Assembly (NCBI GenBank): GCA_963971575.1
Contig: OZ020612.1
Span: 34,699,916 to 34,763,915 of the forward strand
DNA from: Liopterus haemorrhoidalis
Taxonomy: Eukaryota; Arthropoda; Insecta; Coleoptera; Dytiscidae
Length of the DNA: 64,000 nt
Direction of reading: 5' to 3'
Shown here: positions 33,452-45,392 of the stretch, one piece after another
Position numbering within the stretch: position 1 is the stretch's first letter
How the letters are laid out: the number at the start of each line of letters is the position of its first letter
Program-made: the position numbers and the translations under genes
The notes under the pieces: model-generated
Told to the model about the DNA's origin: nothing
Seen by the model: the letters and a program-made list of their open reading frames with translations, nothing else
Databases searched by the model: none

Positions 33452-33820
33452 TTTTGTATAAGTAATTTGAGTGAATGAATAGTGTTTTACTTGTTCGTAA
33501 CACAAATAGATACTGCTTTAGGAAATTTGTTTGGTTTTCTTTTCAGTATTTCTGTAAAAATCAATTGTACTGTTTTGTGTAAAATTAAGGTGTTGGTTAT
33601 TTTGTCACAAATTTTTATTTATATTGTTATTTTCAATGGAGAATTGTCCATTTTGAATTTACAAACATATTTTTGTAAATATTACATCGGATTACGTTTG
33701 TTTGAAAGATTAAAACAATTTTATATTTTTGTTTTACGTTGTAATGTTAGCAGCTGAGGTTCTAATAGCTATACTATGATGCTATACCTCAAATAATAAA
33801 TTGAAAAGTTGGACTTTCGT
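33452..33820 (+). terminator. ERP44 3' UTR with polyadenylation signal
   Basis: The T-rich sequence after the stop codon reaches AATAAA at 33795-33800, the first canonical signal, so a 3' UTR of about 365 bases is likely. The open frame at 33482-33757 is within it and looks non-coding. Confidence 0.6.
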
Positions 33821-34142
33821 GTCATCTTGTCCGAAATTGCTCACAATCCTAGACCCACAGCGTAGTACGCGATTGGTCGTATAATCGAACGTTGTAAGGT
33901 GGCGAAACTATTCGCAGTTTGGAGGAGTTTTGCGTATCAGTGGCGTACGTAATGCGTTGTTGAATATAAATTTTAACATGCATGTATGTACTACTCTTCA
34001 ATGAACAAATGTAAATAATAACGTCAACATTATATTATTTTACACTCTGTTAATTTAATTACATTATCATAATCATAATTGGCGCCATAGCCTGCCTCAA
34101 CTCCTGCTTATGTCAAATAATTTATGTAATAATAGTTATATA
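33821..34142. other. Intergenic, no gene seen
   Basis: A GC-richer patch at 33850-33960 has no long frame. I see nothing else in it. Confidence 0.45.
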
Positions 34143-34310
34143 AATTACAGGTTTTGCTTAGTCGTTCGCAAGCGGCTATAAATTATCTGTGTATGATAAA
34201 AAAAATGACGTACTGACCATATTACCCCTGAATGTACATAGATTGAAAATATACTAGGAAATAGGAGGCATAGGCTTACCTCAGGTTATCGCGCCAATGA
34301 TGATTTGTAA
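34143..34310 (+). repeat. Unclassified repeat family, copy 2 of 3
   Basis: Shorter copy of the family at 14468-14770 with TTAGTCGTTCGCAAGCGGCT and TACATAGATTGAAAAT; it lacks the left 100 bases present in the other copies. Confidence 0.65.
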
Positions 34311-34635
34311 AATCACGTATGAAAAAATTAAGCGGTATTAAATTGAGAATAGTATATCATAATAGTAAACGTTACAAATAAAACAAGAAAACGCAAATTA
34401 ACTGAACAATATTGAAGAAACACCAATAAAAGTAAAGGTACTTGTTAAGAATCCTAAGAAAATAATATTCTTGTCTTCCTTTTTATTTAAATTTTCCGAC
34501 CTTTTTTAAAAATTGTACAGATATGTATCTGCGGTAACATATTAGTTTATATGCACAATTTTTCTTTTGCAATATTATTTTTTTACTGTCATCCAGTAAT
34601 GGATGACTACTTGGTGCCCTTAGCAGTAATCTATG

Positions 34636-35640
34636 ATACGAGGGTGGAATGAAAAGTAGTGTGAATAAAAATAAAAGACTTTTTATTAATTTAATTTAAT
34701 TTTTATTTCTCTACATAGTCATCTTTTAATTCAATGCACTTAATTCATCGATTCTGGAGTGTGTATATGCCCTCCTTACGGTGTTTCTTTTTTCTCGAGG
34801 ACCTTAAAAAAATCATTTACGAAGTTCGTGACCCCTCATCCTACCGAAATCTCTTTCCAGTTAGATATTTTATTTTTACGTTTGAATTTTTTAGATCTGT
34901 TGAGCAAGGTGGATGACCAACTACTTCAAACTTTAATTATTCCAGTTTTCGAGTTACAATGCCAATGGAATGGGCAGGTGCATAGTCATGGTGGTTGAAG
35001 ATTCTCTTTTTGACCAAATCAGGATGTTTTTCGCAAATTTTAACAAGCCGTCAAGAAGGTCAGCATAGTAATGTCCGTTAATTGTTTGGGCCTTTGAGAG
35101 ATAGTATATATATATTTCGGAGATGGTCTGTGTATAAGATCCAATTCACCTCCCAAAAACTAGATGCCATTTTCCAGAAGATGAGATTAATTTTGTCTCC
35201 TTTGGAGTCGGGAACCGCGATTAGTCCACTTTTTCAATTGTTCCTTGGCGTGTAATAATGGACCCACGTCTCATCCATGGTCACGAAGTGACGTGAAGAA
35301 TCTAACGGATTTTTACTAAACCTATCCAAACTAGCCTGAGAAACTTAAGTTTATTCTCCGCAGAGAGCGACCCATCATGCGGATGTCTTCCGCATATCCA
35401 AATCCAATAAAATGTACGCGTTCCTTCGATTTGCCAGCTATCTATTTTATCTTTGATAACTTTAGTCGTGGGTTGTTCAATACGATATTTAGTACTGTAA
35501 ATTGTTATTACAATTTCTAGTATTGTGGCTGTTTTCAGACTTCTACTACGGTGAACATCCTTCATATTGGTTTTTGTTCTCTTGAACTCATTCACCTAGC
35601 GACAAATGATTCCATATCGCCATGGTTTTCCTTCGCCAAT
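34636..35640 (-). pseudogene. mariner transposon with decayed transposase
   Basis: A TIR-like ACGAGGGTGGAATGAAAAGT at 34638 marks the 3' end. On the minus strand several frames give HFVTMDETWVHYYT-like sequence near 35260 (first catalytic D), GDKINLIFWKMASSF, HHDYAPAHS (second D replaced in HHDNAPAH) and VGHPPCSTDL. Stops and shifts are frequent. The 5' end is not definable. Confidence 0.75.
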
Positions 35641-35662
35641 TTTTTTTTTGAAAGATACTTAT

Positions 35663-35896
35663 GGCCTGTTGCTAAAGAACGAGTTAAATATTGTAGCAAA
35701 GTCAAGTTAAAATGCTAGGTTATAATATATTGTTTTGACTCGAGTTAAAACACTCAACTCGTTCTTTCTCATTTCTTAAACAAAACCACACTGGTTCTCG
35801 CTACTGTCAAAATGTCAGAACAAAATAAAATTTTATTGATATTTGACAGAACATATCATCAATTTATATCAAGCTTTAGTCAAGTTATAGCAGGCC
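35663..35896. mobile_element. Possible MITE, 234 bp
   Basis: The left end GGCCTGTTGCTAAAGAACGA resembles the reverse complement of the right end (GGCCTGCTATAACTTGACTA) over the first positions. No clear target duplication. Words such as GAACGAGTTAAA recur inside in both orientations. Confidence 0.4.
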
Positions 35897-36838
35897 AATC
35901 TATGCCTAGGCGTTCGCACCAGTTTTCATCTCGCCGTCATATTATATGCATGTATTTATTGTTAATAATATAATGATAAATTTATTACGAAACACGCTTA
36001 CTGACTAAGTGTCACATTTTAATTTCCAATTTGTTATTTGTACTTCTTTGATGGAAGGCAAAATTGTTGTAAAAAACCTCCCTACTACATTTATTGTATT
36101 TTATTAATTGATACCAATGGAGTCTCAGAATATTTGTTTTAGTGGTCAATTTTTTTCGAACACCAATTTATCATTCCATATTTTACTGATCTGTCGTCAC
36201 CTTACATCGCGAGTGGCGTACACATAAAGTCGTGTTTGTAGTATTTGCGTTGGTTGCAAGTTAAACGACAGTCGCCCTTTTCGATTTTGCGATTTGGTCG
36301 TGTATTGTAGTAGTCTTACGGCGCGTCTACACTGAAGCGTCATTGTTCTGCGATCGTGACCTGAGACAGTGCCGTTGGAGAAGTACCTACTTGTCAACAC
36401 CAAAGTTGCGGTAGCGCGACTTTTCATTGTCGCGTGATTCGAACTTAACTCTACTTGTTTGTACACTGCTCAGATATTCACTAGATGATGGTGGATGTTG
36501 ACTGTCCAACAGCTTGTCTACTCAGTTTCAGCGACAAGTCTGATCTTCATCAGCAGTTACTGGAAACGAGAATGTTGGATGCTCATTACTAGTACAGGAC
36601 CTTGTCTCCCCGGGTTAGACATGCTAATATATTTTTATAATTTTAATTTTTATGTCCCTTATGTTTTATGTTATTTTGATTTTTAATTCTATAAATAAAA
36701 GAAAATAGACAGATTCAAGAACTAATGCAAATTGTAATGTAAGGACTAAAATATAATGTAGTTTATTTCATCGAAAAGTCTTCTGTAAATTCGGAAGAAT
36801 TTGGAATTGTTTAGTATATCAATTCGTGTATATATGTG
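35897..36838. other. Intergenic, GC-richer patch, no gene assigned
   Basis: Bases 36180-36620 are less AT-rich and hold a 89-codon frame on the minus strand (36197-36466), but its composition (VRLLQYTTKSQN) matches no family that I know. I treat it as non-coding. Confidence 0.4.
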
Positions 36839-37012
36839 CAGTAACGGACTTAGGAAAATCGGGGCCCTAAGCAAAGTTCTCATTGCGGGCCTTACTAGTT
36901 AAAAAAATCATAAAATAATAGAAAAAATGTATAATAAAACCGTCTTGCGGGCCCCAAAAAAATACGGGCCCTAGGCAGTTGCCTATTTTGCCTAGGCCAA
37001 AGTCCACTCCTG
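36839..37012. mobile_element. hAT-like MITE, 174 bp
   Basis: Starts CAGTAACGGACTTAGG and ends GCCAAAGTCCACTCCTG, an imperfect inverted pair with GGGGCCC-type subterminal words. Flanking 8-mers TATATGTG and CATATTTG differ at two positions, fitting an aged hAT duplication. Confidence 0.65.
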
Positions 37013-37276
37013 CATATTTGTCGACTTGTTCGGTACAGGTCAACTCGGCGACATGAACTCAACGAGTCAAAATATTAATTAATTATTTATTTTATTTGGT
37101 CATCCTACGGGATAGATCCCAATAACACGATGTTACTATAACATATAATAAATTGCTTGTACAGAAAATTAATATAAAAGACAATGAATTAACCTACTTC
37201 TTTGAGAGTCATTTATTTATTTATACTGCCTGAGCTTTGATAGTATAAATGAAAGCTATGGAATATTTTAAAAAGC

Positions 37277-37540
37277 AAGTTTGTGGCCGCAAGCGCTAAA
37301 GTGCTTTTGCCATTAATTGATTATCTTGACTACGATGAATAATTTGTGTTAAAAATATTGATTCGAATTACGGTCTCTGCTGAGGCTTTCACAACCGGCT
37401 GTAAACTGTAGCTGCCTATCTGAGTGCGCTAAAAATTGACGTAATACTGATCATATTACTACTAAATGTACACAGATTGAAAATATGACCACGGAAACTG
37501 GAGGCTTGCACCTCGATTTTCGCGCCACTTATGATTATCA
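37277..37540 (+). repeat. Unclassified repeat family, copy 3 of 3
   Basis: Shares TTTGTGGCCGCAAGCGCTAA-like left part and ACACAGATTGAAAAT with copy 1. Nearly full-length relative to copy 1. Confidence 0.65.
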
Positions 37541-39048
37541 ATATTCTAAGAACGGGTAAATTTTCACCTATGCTAGTTAGTTAAAATATCGGGAAAAATT
37601 AGCACGTTATTAGCGCAATTTTTCACCTACAGTATTACATCTGCTATTATAAAATTGTAAAGTTCTCCTGCTGTTATTTGTAAATGCAAACCTAATAACA
37701 ACAAACGGTCAGTGATATTAATTTAATTTAATCACTGATATAAAAAATAAAAATGCCAAAAGCCTCCCTAAATGTGAGCCATGTAAATGGCATTCGTGTT
37801 ATTCACAAATGTGACTAATAGAATAATTTTAAAACATGAGAAATTTATTTTCTATCTTCTGAGGAATTTGAAAATCCCGAACATCTTGTGATTAAAATGA
37901 GGTGCACATTTATACAATATTTGGCTCCACTTCTTTTTACCATAAACTAATAGTGATATGTATATACTTTTTATTTTTAATGTAACAGTATCTTGCAATA
38001 TGAACATAATTTATAAAATTATGTTTTTTTTTTATAATTTTTTTATTTAGTCCAGTAAAACAAATTAAAATTTACGGATACCGCAATTTTCATGTACTCT
38101 TAAAATGTGACATTTTTATTTAATTTAAGGAGAACCCCACATTTTTATTTAAAAAATCTAATATTGCCAGTTTAAATAAATTCAGATTTTGTTGAAGATA
38201 CTTACAGGTAATGTTATTTTTGAGTATATAATTTTCTTTTCGCATAATACTTGTCATAGATTTCACTCCATCGCCGAGTTGTCGCGTATCGAATCCGGAG
38301 TACAATTGGTACTTGCGCTTGTGCCGAACAGTTCCGACTCTACCCGAACTATATTTGATATTTTAGTAACAAATTATCTTAAAATTATTTAAATTTGATT
38401 CTTCAAATGCAATCTCTGCCATGTATGATAATGTGTATTACAGAGACTTTAGTTAAATTATAAAAAATAAATTGATCTTTGTAGTTAATTTTATATGTAA
38501 ATTCTGTAACATACTTATCTTTAAATCTAAATTTTTAGTCTTATTCTGCTGATTGTACAAAAGTAATTTGTAAGCAAAATTGTAACGCTTGATATTTGCT
38601 AGGATTTTTTAAAATATTCTTTAAATCTGAAACATCGTAGTGTGAATCTTTGAAAGTGAAGGTTGCAAGTACTTTAAAATTATAATTTAATTTATATCGA
38701 TAAATAAATAAACAATTTCTACAAATGAATTGTTACTGACTTTTTAACCAGATTCTTTATTATAGTTATTTGTTTCAAAGAATTAGTTTAGGTATGTGGT
38801 AATGATTTGTGTTTTGTAGTAAATATTTATGTAAGTTAATTGGTTTCATTCATAAGTAGGTTGTGCGAAAATGTCTAAATGTGCGAAAATGTTTATTATT
38901 ATTAATTTTTAATTTAACGAGTAATTTACATCTGGTCTTCCAAGCACTGGCTGTTAATTGAATCACTAGTATAGCCTTAAATATAGTATCAGTTTGTATT
39001 TACATCGTCCCTTGTATACAAATAAACGCACAAAATATTGATGTTTTA
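37541..39048. other. Intergenic AT-rich sequence
   Basis: No coding region, clear repeat or RNA gene recognised here. Confidence 0.5.
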
Positions 39049-39645
39049 GGTTTGGCGTAGATAAGCGATTATTGTAGTTCTACAATTGTGCAGTTCTAAA
39101 TGAAAGTAATTGTTTAGATGCTATTGAGCAGACGAGCTACTATTCAGTTGCTACTACAAATGACTACTTGCGACAGGAGCAGCACTTTCTATTTTTCGTA
39201 GTCTGTTTAGTCGTTGGGTGATTGTCGCCAACTATCTGACAAATAGATTATAACATATCTAAACAGACGTGCAACAATACTGTAGCTTAGGGGGTGTAAA
39301 GTATTGTCAATGTTTGAAAAGTAATCATCGAAACCATTAACATAATAAGATTATCAAATGAATTCACTGACATACGAACATTAGGTATATTTTTTTAAAT
39401 TGCCCATTTTACAACCGTTGACTCACTATGAGGTGCACCCACTATCGATATATTTTTTTTTGTAGAATTTTTCTTCTACCTCGCCAAGAAAACCGCAATA
39501 CATGCTGATTTAATGTAATACATTACAAAAATACGCCAGAAAATATTGTTCGTCCGCGCTGTACAGCTACAATCGCAGTCGTTGCTTCTCGACGACACTA
39601 TTGTCGAACTACAAATAATCGCTCGTCTGCGTCTAGCCTGAGATT
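39049..39645. mobile_element. Candidate TIR element, about 600 bp
   Basis: The left end TTTGGCGTAGATAAGCGATT and the complement of the right end (GGCTAGACGCAGACGAGCGA) continue into matching ATTATTGTAGTTC words, an imperfect inverted pair of about 38 bases. No target duplication or frame found. Confidence 0.5.
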
Positions 39646-40150
39646 CATACAGGTCACTTTTTACTTATATTCAGTCACAAAAAAAAAAAAAAAAAAAAAA
39701 CAGCGAAAAACAGTAGCGTAGCTTCCCTGCTCCTGCGAGTGGTATACTATACCACACAAATATACATACATTTTTATAACTTGGGCCCCAAAAATGATCG
39801 CCCCTTGCCTTGATGCGCGGGGTTTGCAGGGCCATAGATAAAGCGCTAGCGTTGAATCCTGATGAATTGAAAGTGGTTAGTCCTGGACAAGAATCGCTGT
39901 GTTTGTTTTGATCTACCGCGAAACACGCGACTATTTACACGAGAGAATAATCAGGGACGTATTAACAATTTTTAAATATGTAGTTTTCATTGACAAAAAT
40001 GGAAATTTGTAATACGATTATTTTTTACATCGTATTATGTTTTAGTAAATACTACATGTAAACAATGAAAATACAAAATGTAACAATGTAAGATTTATGT
40101 GTACAATAAAAAATAATAACAATAATGTTATGAAAAAAATATTTGAAACA
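39646..40150. other. Intergenic; poly(A) run and MITE-like piece
   Basis: A run of about 23 A lies at 39677-39700. The next bases CAGTAGCGTAGCTTCC resemble a hAT-type MITE end, but no partner end is found. Confidence 0.4.
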
Positions 40151-40159
40151 ATTGCAAAG

Positions 40160-40560
40160 GGAATTTGTGCGAGGGTTGCTCTTAAATTTTGCGAGTAACG
40201 AGGAAAACAACAATATTTGTTTATTTAAATATTTTAATTGTCTTTCCAAATATTCACCTTCATGGTCAATGCACTTTTCCATCCGGTGAATCCAATCCTG
40301 AAAGCACTGGGCATCGTTTAGATGTCACCTCAGAAACGAGATTTTCGTAGGCTACCAACGCCGCTTCAGAGCTATGAAAATTTATTCCGCGCATTTTATT
40401 CTTTACAAAAGGCAAGAGAAAGAAGTCACAAGGTGCTAAGTCAGGATTGTAAGGTGAATGAGTAATTTTTTCCATTCCTGAAGGAGCCAGGAACTTGGTA
40501 GTCCTATCTGCCGAATGTGGTCGTGCATTGTCATGACGAAGAAGAATTCCCCTTTATGGT
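40160..40560 (-). pseudogene. mariner transposase, C-terminal fragment
   Basis: On the minus strand the sequence reads LLRHDNARPHSADRTTKFLA (second catalytic D), THSPYNPDLAPCDFFLLPF (third D in the APCD position) and VKNKMRGINFHSSEAALVAY. A TIR-like GCGAGGGTTGCTCTT lies near 40167. Truncated at its upstream side by the next mariner. Confidence 0.82.
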
Positions 40561-40562
40561 TG

Positions 40563-41790
40563 TACGAGGGTTACCTTTCATGTTTTTACAAACGACCACT
40601 AGATGGCCATATTGAAATGTGTCATTACTATATTCGTAAAATTTGATATTTGTTATTGTGAAATCAGTGGCAGCTTATAAATTGACCGAGTAGTTTGTTG
40701 ACAGTGAGCGTTTTTTTTTTTTTTTAACATGTTTGTAAAAAAATGGATATTACTCGTGAAGATTTTCGTTGGATGATTTTTACGATTTTAGTAAAGACCT
40801 AACTCAACAACAATGCATAGATTCGCTTCGTTCAACTTTTGGTAATGAAGCACCATCACAAAAGACTGTTTACAATCGGTTTGCAGAATTTCGTTGTGGT
40901 CGTGCGTCCGTCAGTGATGAATCTCGTGAAGGTCGAACAAAATCAGTTGTGATTCAAAAAAATATCGCTGCTGTGCGCAAAATGATTGAAGAAGATCGGC
41001 ATGTGACTTACCGTGAGATAGAAGCATCCTTTGGCATATCGCAGACTGCAATACATTCGATTTTGCATGAACATTTAGCTGTGAAAAGATCCTGATGGAT
41101 TGCGCATAATTTGACCTAAGCTCAAAAAAGGCTCGTGTTGATTGGTGTAAGGGAATGCTAAAAAAATTCACTCTAGGCACTGCAAAATCCGTATACAACA
41201 TCCTTACAGGTGACGAAACTTGCATTTATTCATATGAACCGGAAACTAAGCAACAATCCACTGTTTGGATCTTCCAAGATGAACCGAAACCCACAAAAGT
41301 TGTTCGTTCACGAAGCACTTCCAAGAAAATGATCACTTGTTTCTTCGGTTGTACTGGACATGTCACAACCATTCCTTTAGAGGATCGGAGAACAGTTAAT
41401 GCTGAATGGTATACAAAAATTTGTTTGCCAGAAGTCATCGACAAAATCAGGAAAAACAACAAAAATGTCGCATCATTCTTCATCATGACAATGCAAGCTC
41501 CCACACATCACGTCAAACAATTGATTATTTGAAGGAGAAAAACATCGACTTAATGTCTCATTGTCCGTATTCACCTGGTTTATCCCCTAACGACTTTTTT
41601 TGTTCCCCAATGTTAAACAAAAAATGCGTGGGCAGCTATTTTCATCAGCTCAAGAAGCTGTCCTTAGAAAGTCATGTCTTTGTGATACCAACTTGAGAGT
41701 AGAAAAAATGTTTTGAGAATTGGTTTGAACGCATGCAAAAGTGTATAAATCTTAAATGCGAATATTTTAAAAAGCAATAAAACAGTTTGT
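40563..41790 (+). mobile_element. mariner (irritans-like), near full length, broken
   Basis: A left TIR-like ACGAGGGTTACCTTTCATG starts near 40564. The transposase begins at ATG 40743 (MDITREDFRWM) and can be followed to about 41780 (FERMQKCINL). The right TIR is missing; the sequence changes abruptly to an unrelated repeat at about 41800. Confidence 0.85.
40743..41790 (+). pseudogene. mariner transposase, four or more frame breaks
   Basis: The N-terminal domain (40769-41095) reads LTQQQCIDSLRSTFGNEAPS and TYREIEASFGISQTAIHSIL, a helix-turn-helix DNA-binding region. The catalytic part follows with LTGDETCIYSYE (first D), ILHHDNASSHTSRQT (second D) and YSPGLSPNDFF (third D kept in SPND; the usual SPDL is SPGL). 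Frame breaks near 40775, 41095, 41450 and 41695 inactivate it. The family places it with irritans-type mariners; that assignment is from memory of the motifs. Confidence 0.88.
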
Positions 41791-41801
41791 TACAAATATA
41801 G

Positions 41802-42412
41802 CCAAGCAAAATTCGATCTAAGAACCAAAATCGAATAGCTCGGATCCCAAAGAATCCAATAATGTGCCACACAGCAATGTGGAGAGGTGCAGAACGTACA
41901 GAAAACGAATGACAGTTGACGCAACAAAGCCGAAAATGGAGCGCAGTACATTACATCAGGAGGACCACACGGACGAATTCACATTAACCCTATCGGTTGT
42001 ATTCCCGTGCATAACCTATCCCGATTAATACTATTTTTGCGACCTCATATTTGGTTTCTATACGTTTTAGATGATTATAAGACAATATGCGCAAAAAAAT
42101 CAGTTTTTGTCCGTTTGTCCGAGATTCATGAAAAACTGCTGGATATATTTTCACGTTACTTGACCAGAATTCGAACATAGGCATTTTGAGATGCTATACA
42201 TCTCAAAATGTTCATTCTAATAGGGTGTTTCCCGGTTAAAACTGTTAAAATTTAAAACTTCTCCCTTATTATTGACTTAACAGAACAATATATAAACAAA
42301 GACTGTTCATAATAAGAAAACAAATGTTTTTTGTAAAGTGCATTTTTTTACCTAGATTAATATTTGAGAAGTTACTGGGAGCACCCTAGGACTAAACTTA
42401 AAAAATGTAAAA
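41802..42412. repeat. Long inverted repeat, left arm (about 600 bp)
   Basis: This segment is the reverse complement of 48245-48815 at more than 90% identity. It contains a short perfect palindrome, CATTTTGAGATG/CATCTCAAAATG around CTATA, near 42182-42210. The two arms enclose 5.8 kb with the LINE, a mariner piece and hAT remnants. Confidence 0.85.
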
Positions 42413-42420
42413 ACAATGCA

Positions 42421-42421
42421 A

Positions 42422-42478
<57 letters not shown>

Positions 42479-42506
42479 TATATAATAATAATAATAATAA
42501 TAATGT
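42421..42506. repeat. (TA)n microsatellite plus (TAA)n LINE tail
   Basis: About 25 TA units run to 42482, then about eight TAA units. On the minus strand the latter is the (TTA)n tail that follows AATAAA at the 3' end of the LINE. Confidence 0.85.
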
Positions 42507-42605
42507 TTATTGGAATTTAGCATTAGCCTTACATTCATGTCATACAAGAAAAAAATATATATCTATATATATATATATATATATACATACATATGTATGT
42601 ATATA

Positions 42606-45392
42606 CTAAATACAGGGAATAACTGTTAAATTACAATTAGTAAATTCTTCAATGGTGTATAGTGCCTTTTCTACTAAGAATGATTTCAATCTGGTTCTTA
42701 ATTGATTTCTTGATAATTTTCTTAGTTGTACTGGAATTTTATTATACAGTCTATGCCCTGTGTGTAGTGTAGCTGTTGTTTTCAGTCTTGTAAATGGTAT
42801 CCGTATTTGCTCTCTGGTCCTGGTTCCATAGTTGTGCACCTGCGAGACCTTACGAGTATCACCAAAATGTTCATGAACTTGCAGCACATGTTGTAGAATG
42901 TAGATACTGGGTAGGGTGAGAATTCTATTTTTTATGAATAGAGGCTTGCAGTGTGTATGACTGTTAACTCCTTCTATCGCTCGTATGGCTTTTTTTTGCA
43001 ATATAAATATCTTGGGTGTGTGAGCCGAATTTCCCCACGCAATCAGTGCATATGAGATGAGTGAATGAAACAGAGCAAAATAAGCTACTCTCCCAGCTTC
43101 TGCACTTACGCATTTTGATATGCGCCTAATGGCAAAGATTGCTGTTGATAGTCGCTGAGATAGCTGTTCTATATGTGGTAGCCAAGTAAGGCGCGAGTCA
43201 AGTGTAACTCCTAGGAACCGTGCTCTTTCAGATTCGGCTTCTATCCTTCTAGAAGTGAAGAAACGCAGTAGCATTGTTTTATCTTCATTTAAACATAATT
43301 CATTTGCATTGAACCACTCTTTGGATGTTGTCATAAGATCTTCGGTATCGTATCTTGTTGCTATTGAAGTATCATCTGCGTATTGTATCACATGGCAGTT
43401 ATGCAAGTTATTAGAAAAGTCATTCATGTACAATATAAAGAATAATGGTCCCAGTACTGAGCCTTGTGGAATACCTCTATTTGATATCTTTATTGCACTA
43501 CATTGTCCACCACATTCCACAGTTTGTTGCCTGTTCTGTAGATATGAAGTGATCAATTGACTTGGTTGTCCTCGAAGACCATAGTGATTTAACTTCTCTA
43601 AAAGTAAGGCGTGTGACATACAGTCGAATGCTTTACTCAAATCGCATAATAATAAACTACAGTCTCCATGATTTTCAAATGCGCTTGATATATATTGTAC
43701 TAAGTTGAATATTGCATCCTTCGTACCTTTGTTTTTACGGAATCCATATTGATGTTCGTAGAAAATGTCTTTTTTCTCAATATAGTTACATATTCTGTCT
43801 GCAATTATAGATTCAATAACCTTTGAAAAGACAGGAAGTAGCGTTATTGGCCTGTAATTCGTTGGATTTTTAGAGTCTCCTTTTTTATATATTGGAACTA
43901 TTTTTCCTGCTTTCAATTTTTCTGGAAAGACTCCCATCTCAATACATGAGTTTATTATATCTGTAAGGGGCAAAGCTATAATATCTGCTACCAATTTAAT
44001 TGTGATGGTACTGAGACCGTAGATGTCTGTTGTTTTTTTGCTTTTTAATCGATTGATGTGCAGAATTACTTCTTCTTCTGTGGTAGGTTCCATGAACATG
44101 GATGTAAACTCAGTATTGATCTCCATATTTTCCATAGGGTTAGTATTAGTAGCAGGTATATTTGCCAGTAGCTGTTCAATTATGTTTGGAAAAAAGTCAC
44201 TGAATTCTTCACAATCCGGCATATCTGTGGGCTTATTCCGTTTCTGGCGACATGTTTCTTGATTTATAATGGCCCATATTTTTTTCTGTTGGTTTTCTGC
44301 AATGTTTATCGACTCCAATTTAGTTTGTCGCCTTTCTTCTTCACAGTGGTTAGTATATCTCTTTTTATATTGCTGATATATTTCAAATATCCTATCATTT
44401 TTTGTTTGTACGAATGCTTCATAGATCAGATTTAAAGTCTCTTTCATTTGAAATGTAACATTATTCTGTACTATGTTGCGTTTGTTAGTGACATTTAGTT
44501 TTCTGTTTGGAAAAGCTTTTTCAAAGTGAAATAAGAAAGTATTTAAGAAATCATTAAATTTCTTATTTGGATCTGTCTCTTCTAATATTGTTTTCCATTC
44601 TTCTTGCAGTATGTTGTTGTAGAATTGGTGCCGGTTATAAGTACTATAATTTCTTTGGGTTGTTGTGTTATTATCATTTTCTTGGAGACAATTTTCTACC
44701 GGTATCATAATTAGTTGCGCTCTGTGATCTGCGACGTGTTCTTCCCAGGTCGTCTGATTGAAGTAATCGCAGTTTGAGAATATGTTGTCTATGCATGATT
44801 CACATGTTTTTGATATTCTTGTTGGTTCGAAGATTGTCTGATGTAAGCCAAAGCTTGCCAATAGATTGAGGAAGGCCTGTTGGTTACCTGATTTTATTAA
44901 TAATTCAATATTTACATCTCCCGAAAGGATTATTTTTATATCATTATTGAATTTATTGAAAATAAAAGTTAATACATTTTCTATAATATCGAAGAAAACA
45001 TCAATGGAACCTTTTGATGAACGGTACACTGCAAGTACTACCAGTTTTTCCTTTTTCAGGTAGCATGCTGATATATCACAATGCAATTCTTGAGACATAC
45101 TAACCACCTCAGATATGCTTGTTGCCTCCTTTTTTCTGTTTACATAAATGCATGAGCCTCCGTGTTCCACATTGGTTCTAAAAAAACAACTTGCCATATC
45201 AAAGCCCTGTATATTATATAAATTATAATTATTCTTCGTAAGCCAGTGTTCAGATATGCAAAGTATGTCTATATTTTTATTGGTTATTAATTGCTCTAAA
45301 ATGGACATTTTATTTGATATTGCCTGAACATTAATGTGAGCAATTTTTAAGCTATTTTTTATTTCTTTAGATATTTTATTTATAAAAAATTT
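42606..45392 (-). CDS. LINE ORF2: endonuclease and reverse transcriptase
   Basis: The frame is open from 45392; its first ATG is at 45308, giving 900 residues. The AP-endonuclease domain has IAHINVQAI upstream of that ATG, then LCISEHWL, LSGDVNIELL and VADHRAQ (catalytic residues E, D/N and DH). The reverse transcriptase shows GKIVPIYKKGD, NYRPITLLPVFSKVIE, LLCDLSKAFDCM, GIPQGSVLGPLFFILYMNDF and IQYADDTSI, with both active-site aspartates. A C-terminal thumb region follows; there is no RNase H. Because the conserved asparagine strand precedes the first ATG, ORF2 probably starts by frameshift or reinitiation at the ORF1 stop rather than at 45308. Confidence 0.93.
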   Translation of the reverse strand, partial: KFFINKISKEIKNSLKIAHINVQAISNKMSILEQLITNKNIDILCISEHWLTKNNYNLYNIQGFDMASCFFRTNVEHGGSCIYVNRKKEATSISEVVSMSQELHCDISACYLKKEKLVVLAVYRSSKGSIDVFFDIIENVLTFIFNKFNNDIKIILSGDVNIELLIKSGNQQAFLNLLASFGLHQTIFEPTRISKTCESCIDNIFSNCDYFNQTTWEEHVADHRAQLIMIPVENCLQENDNNTTTQRNYSTYNRHQFYNNILQEEWKTILEETDPNKKFNDFLNTFLFHFEKAFPNRKLNVTNKRNIVQNNVTFQMKETLNLIYEAFVQTKNDRIFEIYQQYKKRYTNHCEEERRQTKLESINIAENQQKKIWAIINQETCRQKRNKPTDMPDCEEFSDFFPNIIEQLLANIPATNTNPMENMEINTEFTSMFMEPTTEEEVILHINRLKSKKTTDIYGLSTITIKLVADIIALPLTDIINSCIEMGVFPEKLKAGKIVPIYKKGDSKNPTNYRPITLLPVFSKVIESIIADRICNYIEKKDIFYEHQYGFRKNKGTKDAIFNLVQYISSAFENHGDCSLLLCDLSKAFDCMSHALLLEKLNHYGLRGQPSQLITSYLQNRQQTVECGGQCSAIKISNRGIPQGSVLGPLFFILYMNDFSNNLHNCHVIQYADDTSIATRYDTEDLMTTSKEWFNANELCLNEDKTMLLRFFTSRRIEAESERARFLGVTLDSRLTWLPHIEQLSQRLSTAIFAIRRISKCVSAEAGRVAYFALFHSLISYALIAWGNSAHTPKIFILQKKAIRAIEGVNSHTHCKPLFIKNRILTLPSIYILQHVLQVHEHFGDTRKVSQVHNYGTRTREQIRIPFTRLKTTATLHTGHRLYNKIPVQLRKLSRNQLRTRLKSFLVEKALYTIEEFTNCNLTVIPCI

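Noticed and set aside
36197..36466. Possible protein-coding exon on the minus strand
   Set aside because: No known domain, no splice-site context, and composition fits random GC-richer DNA.
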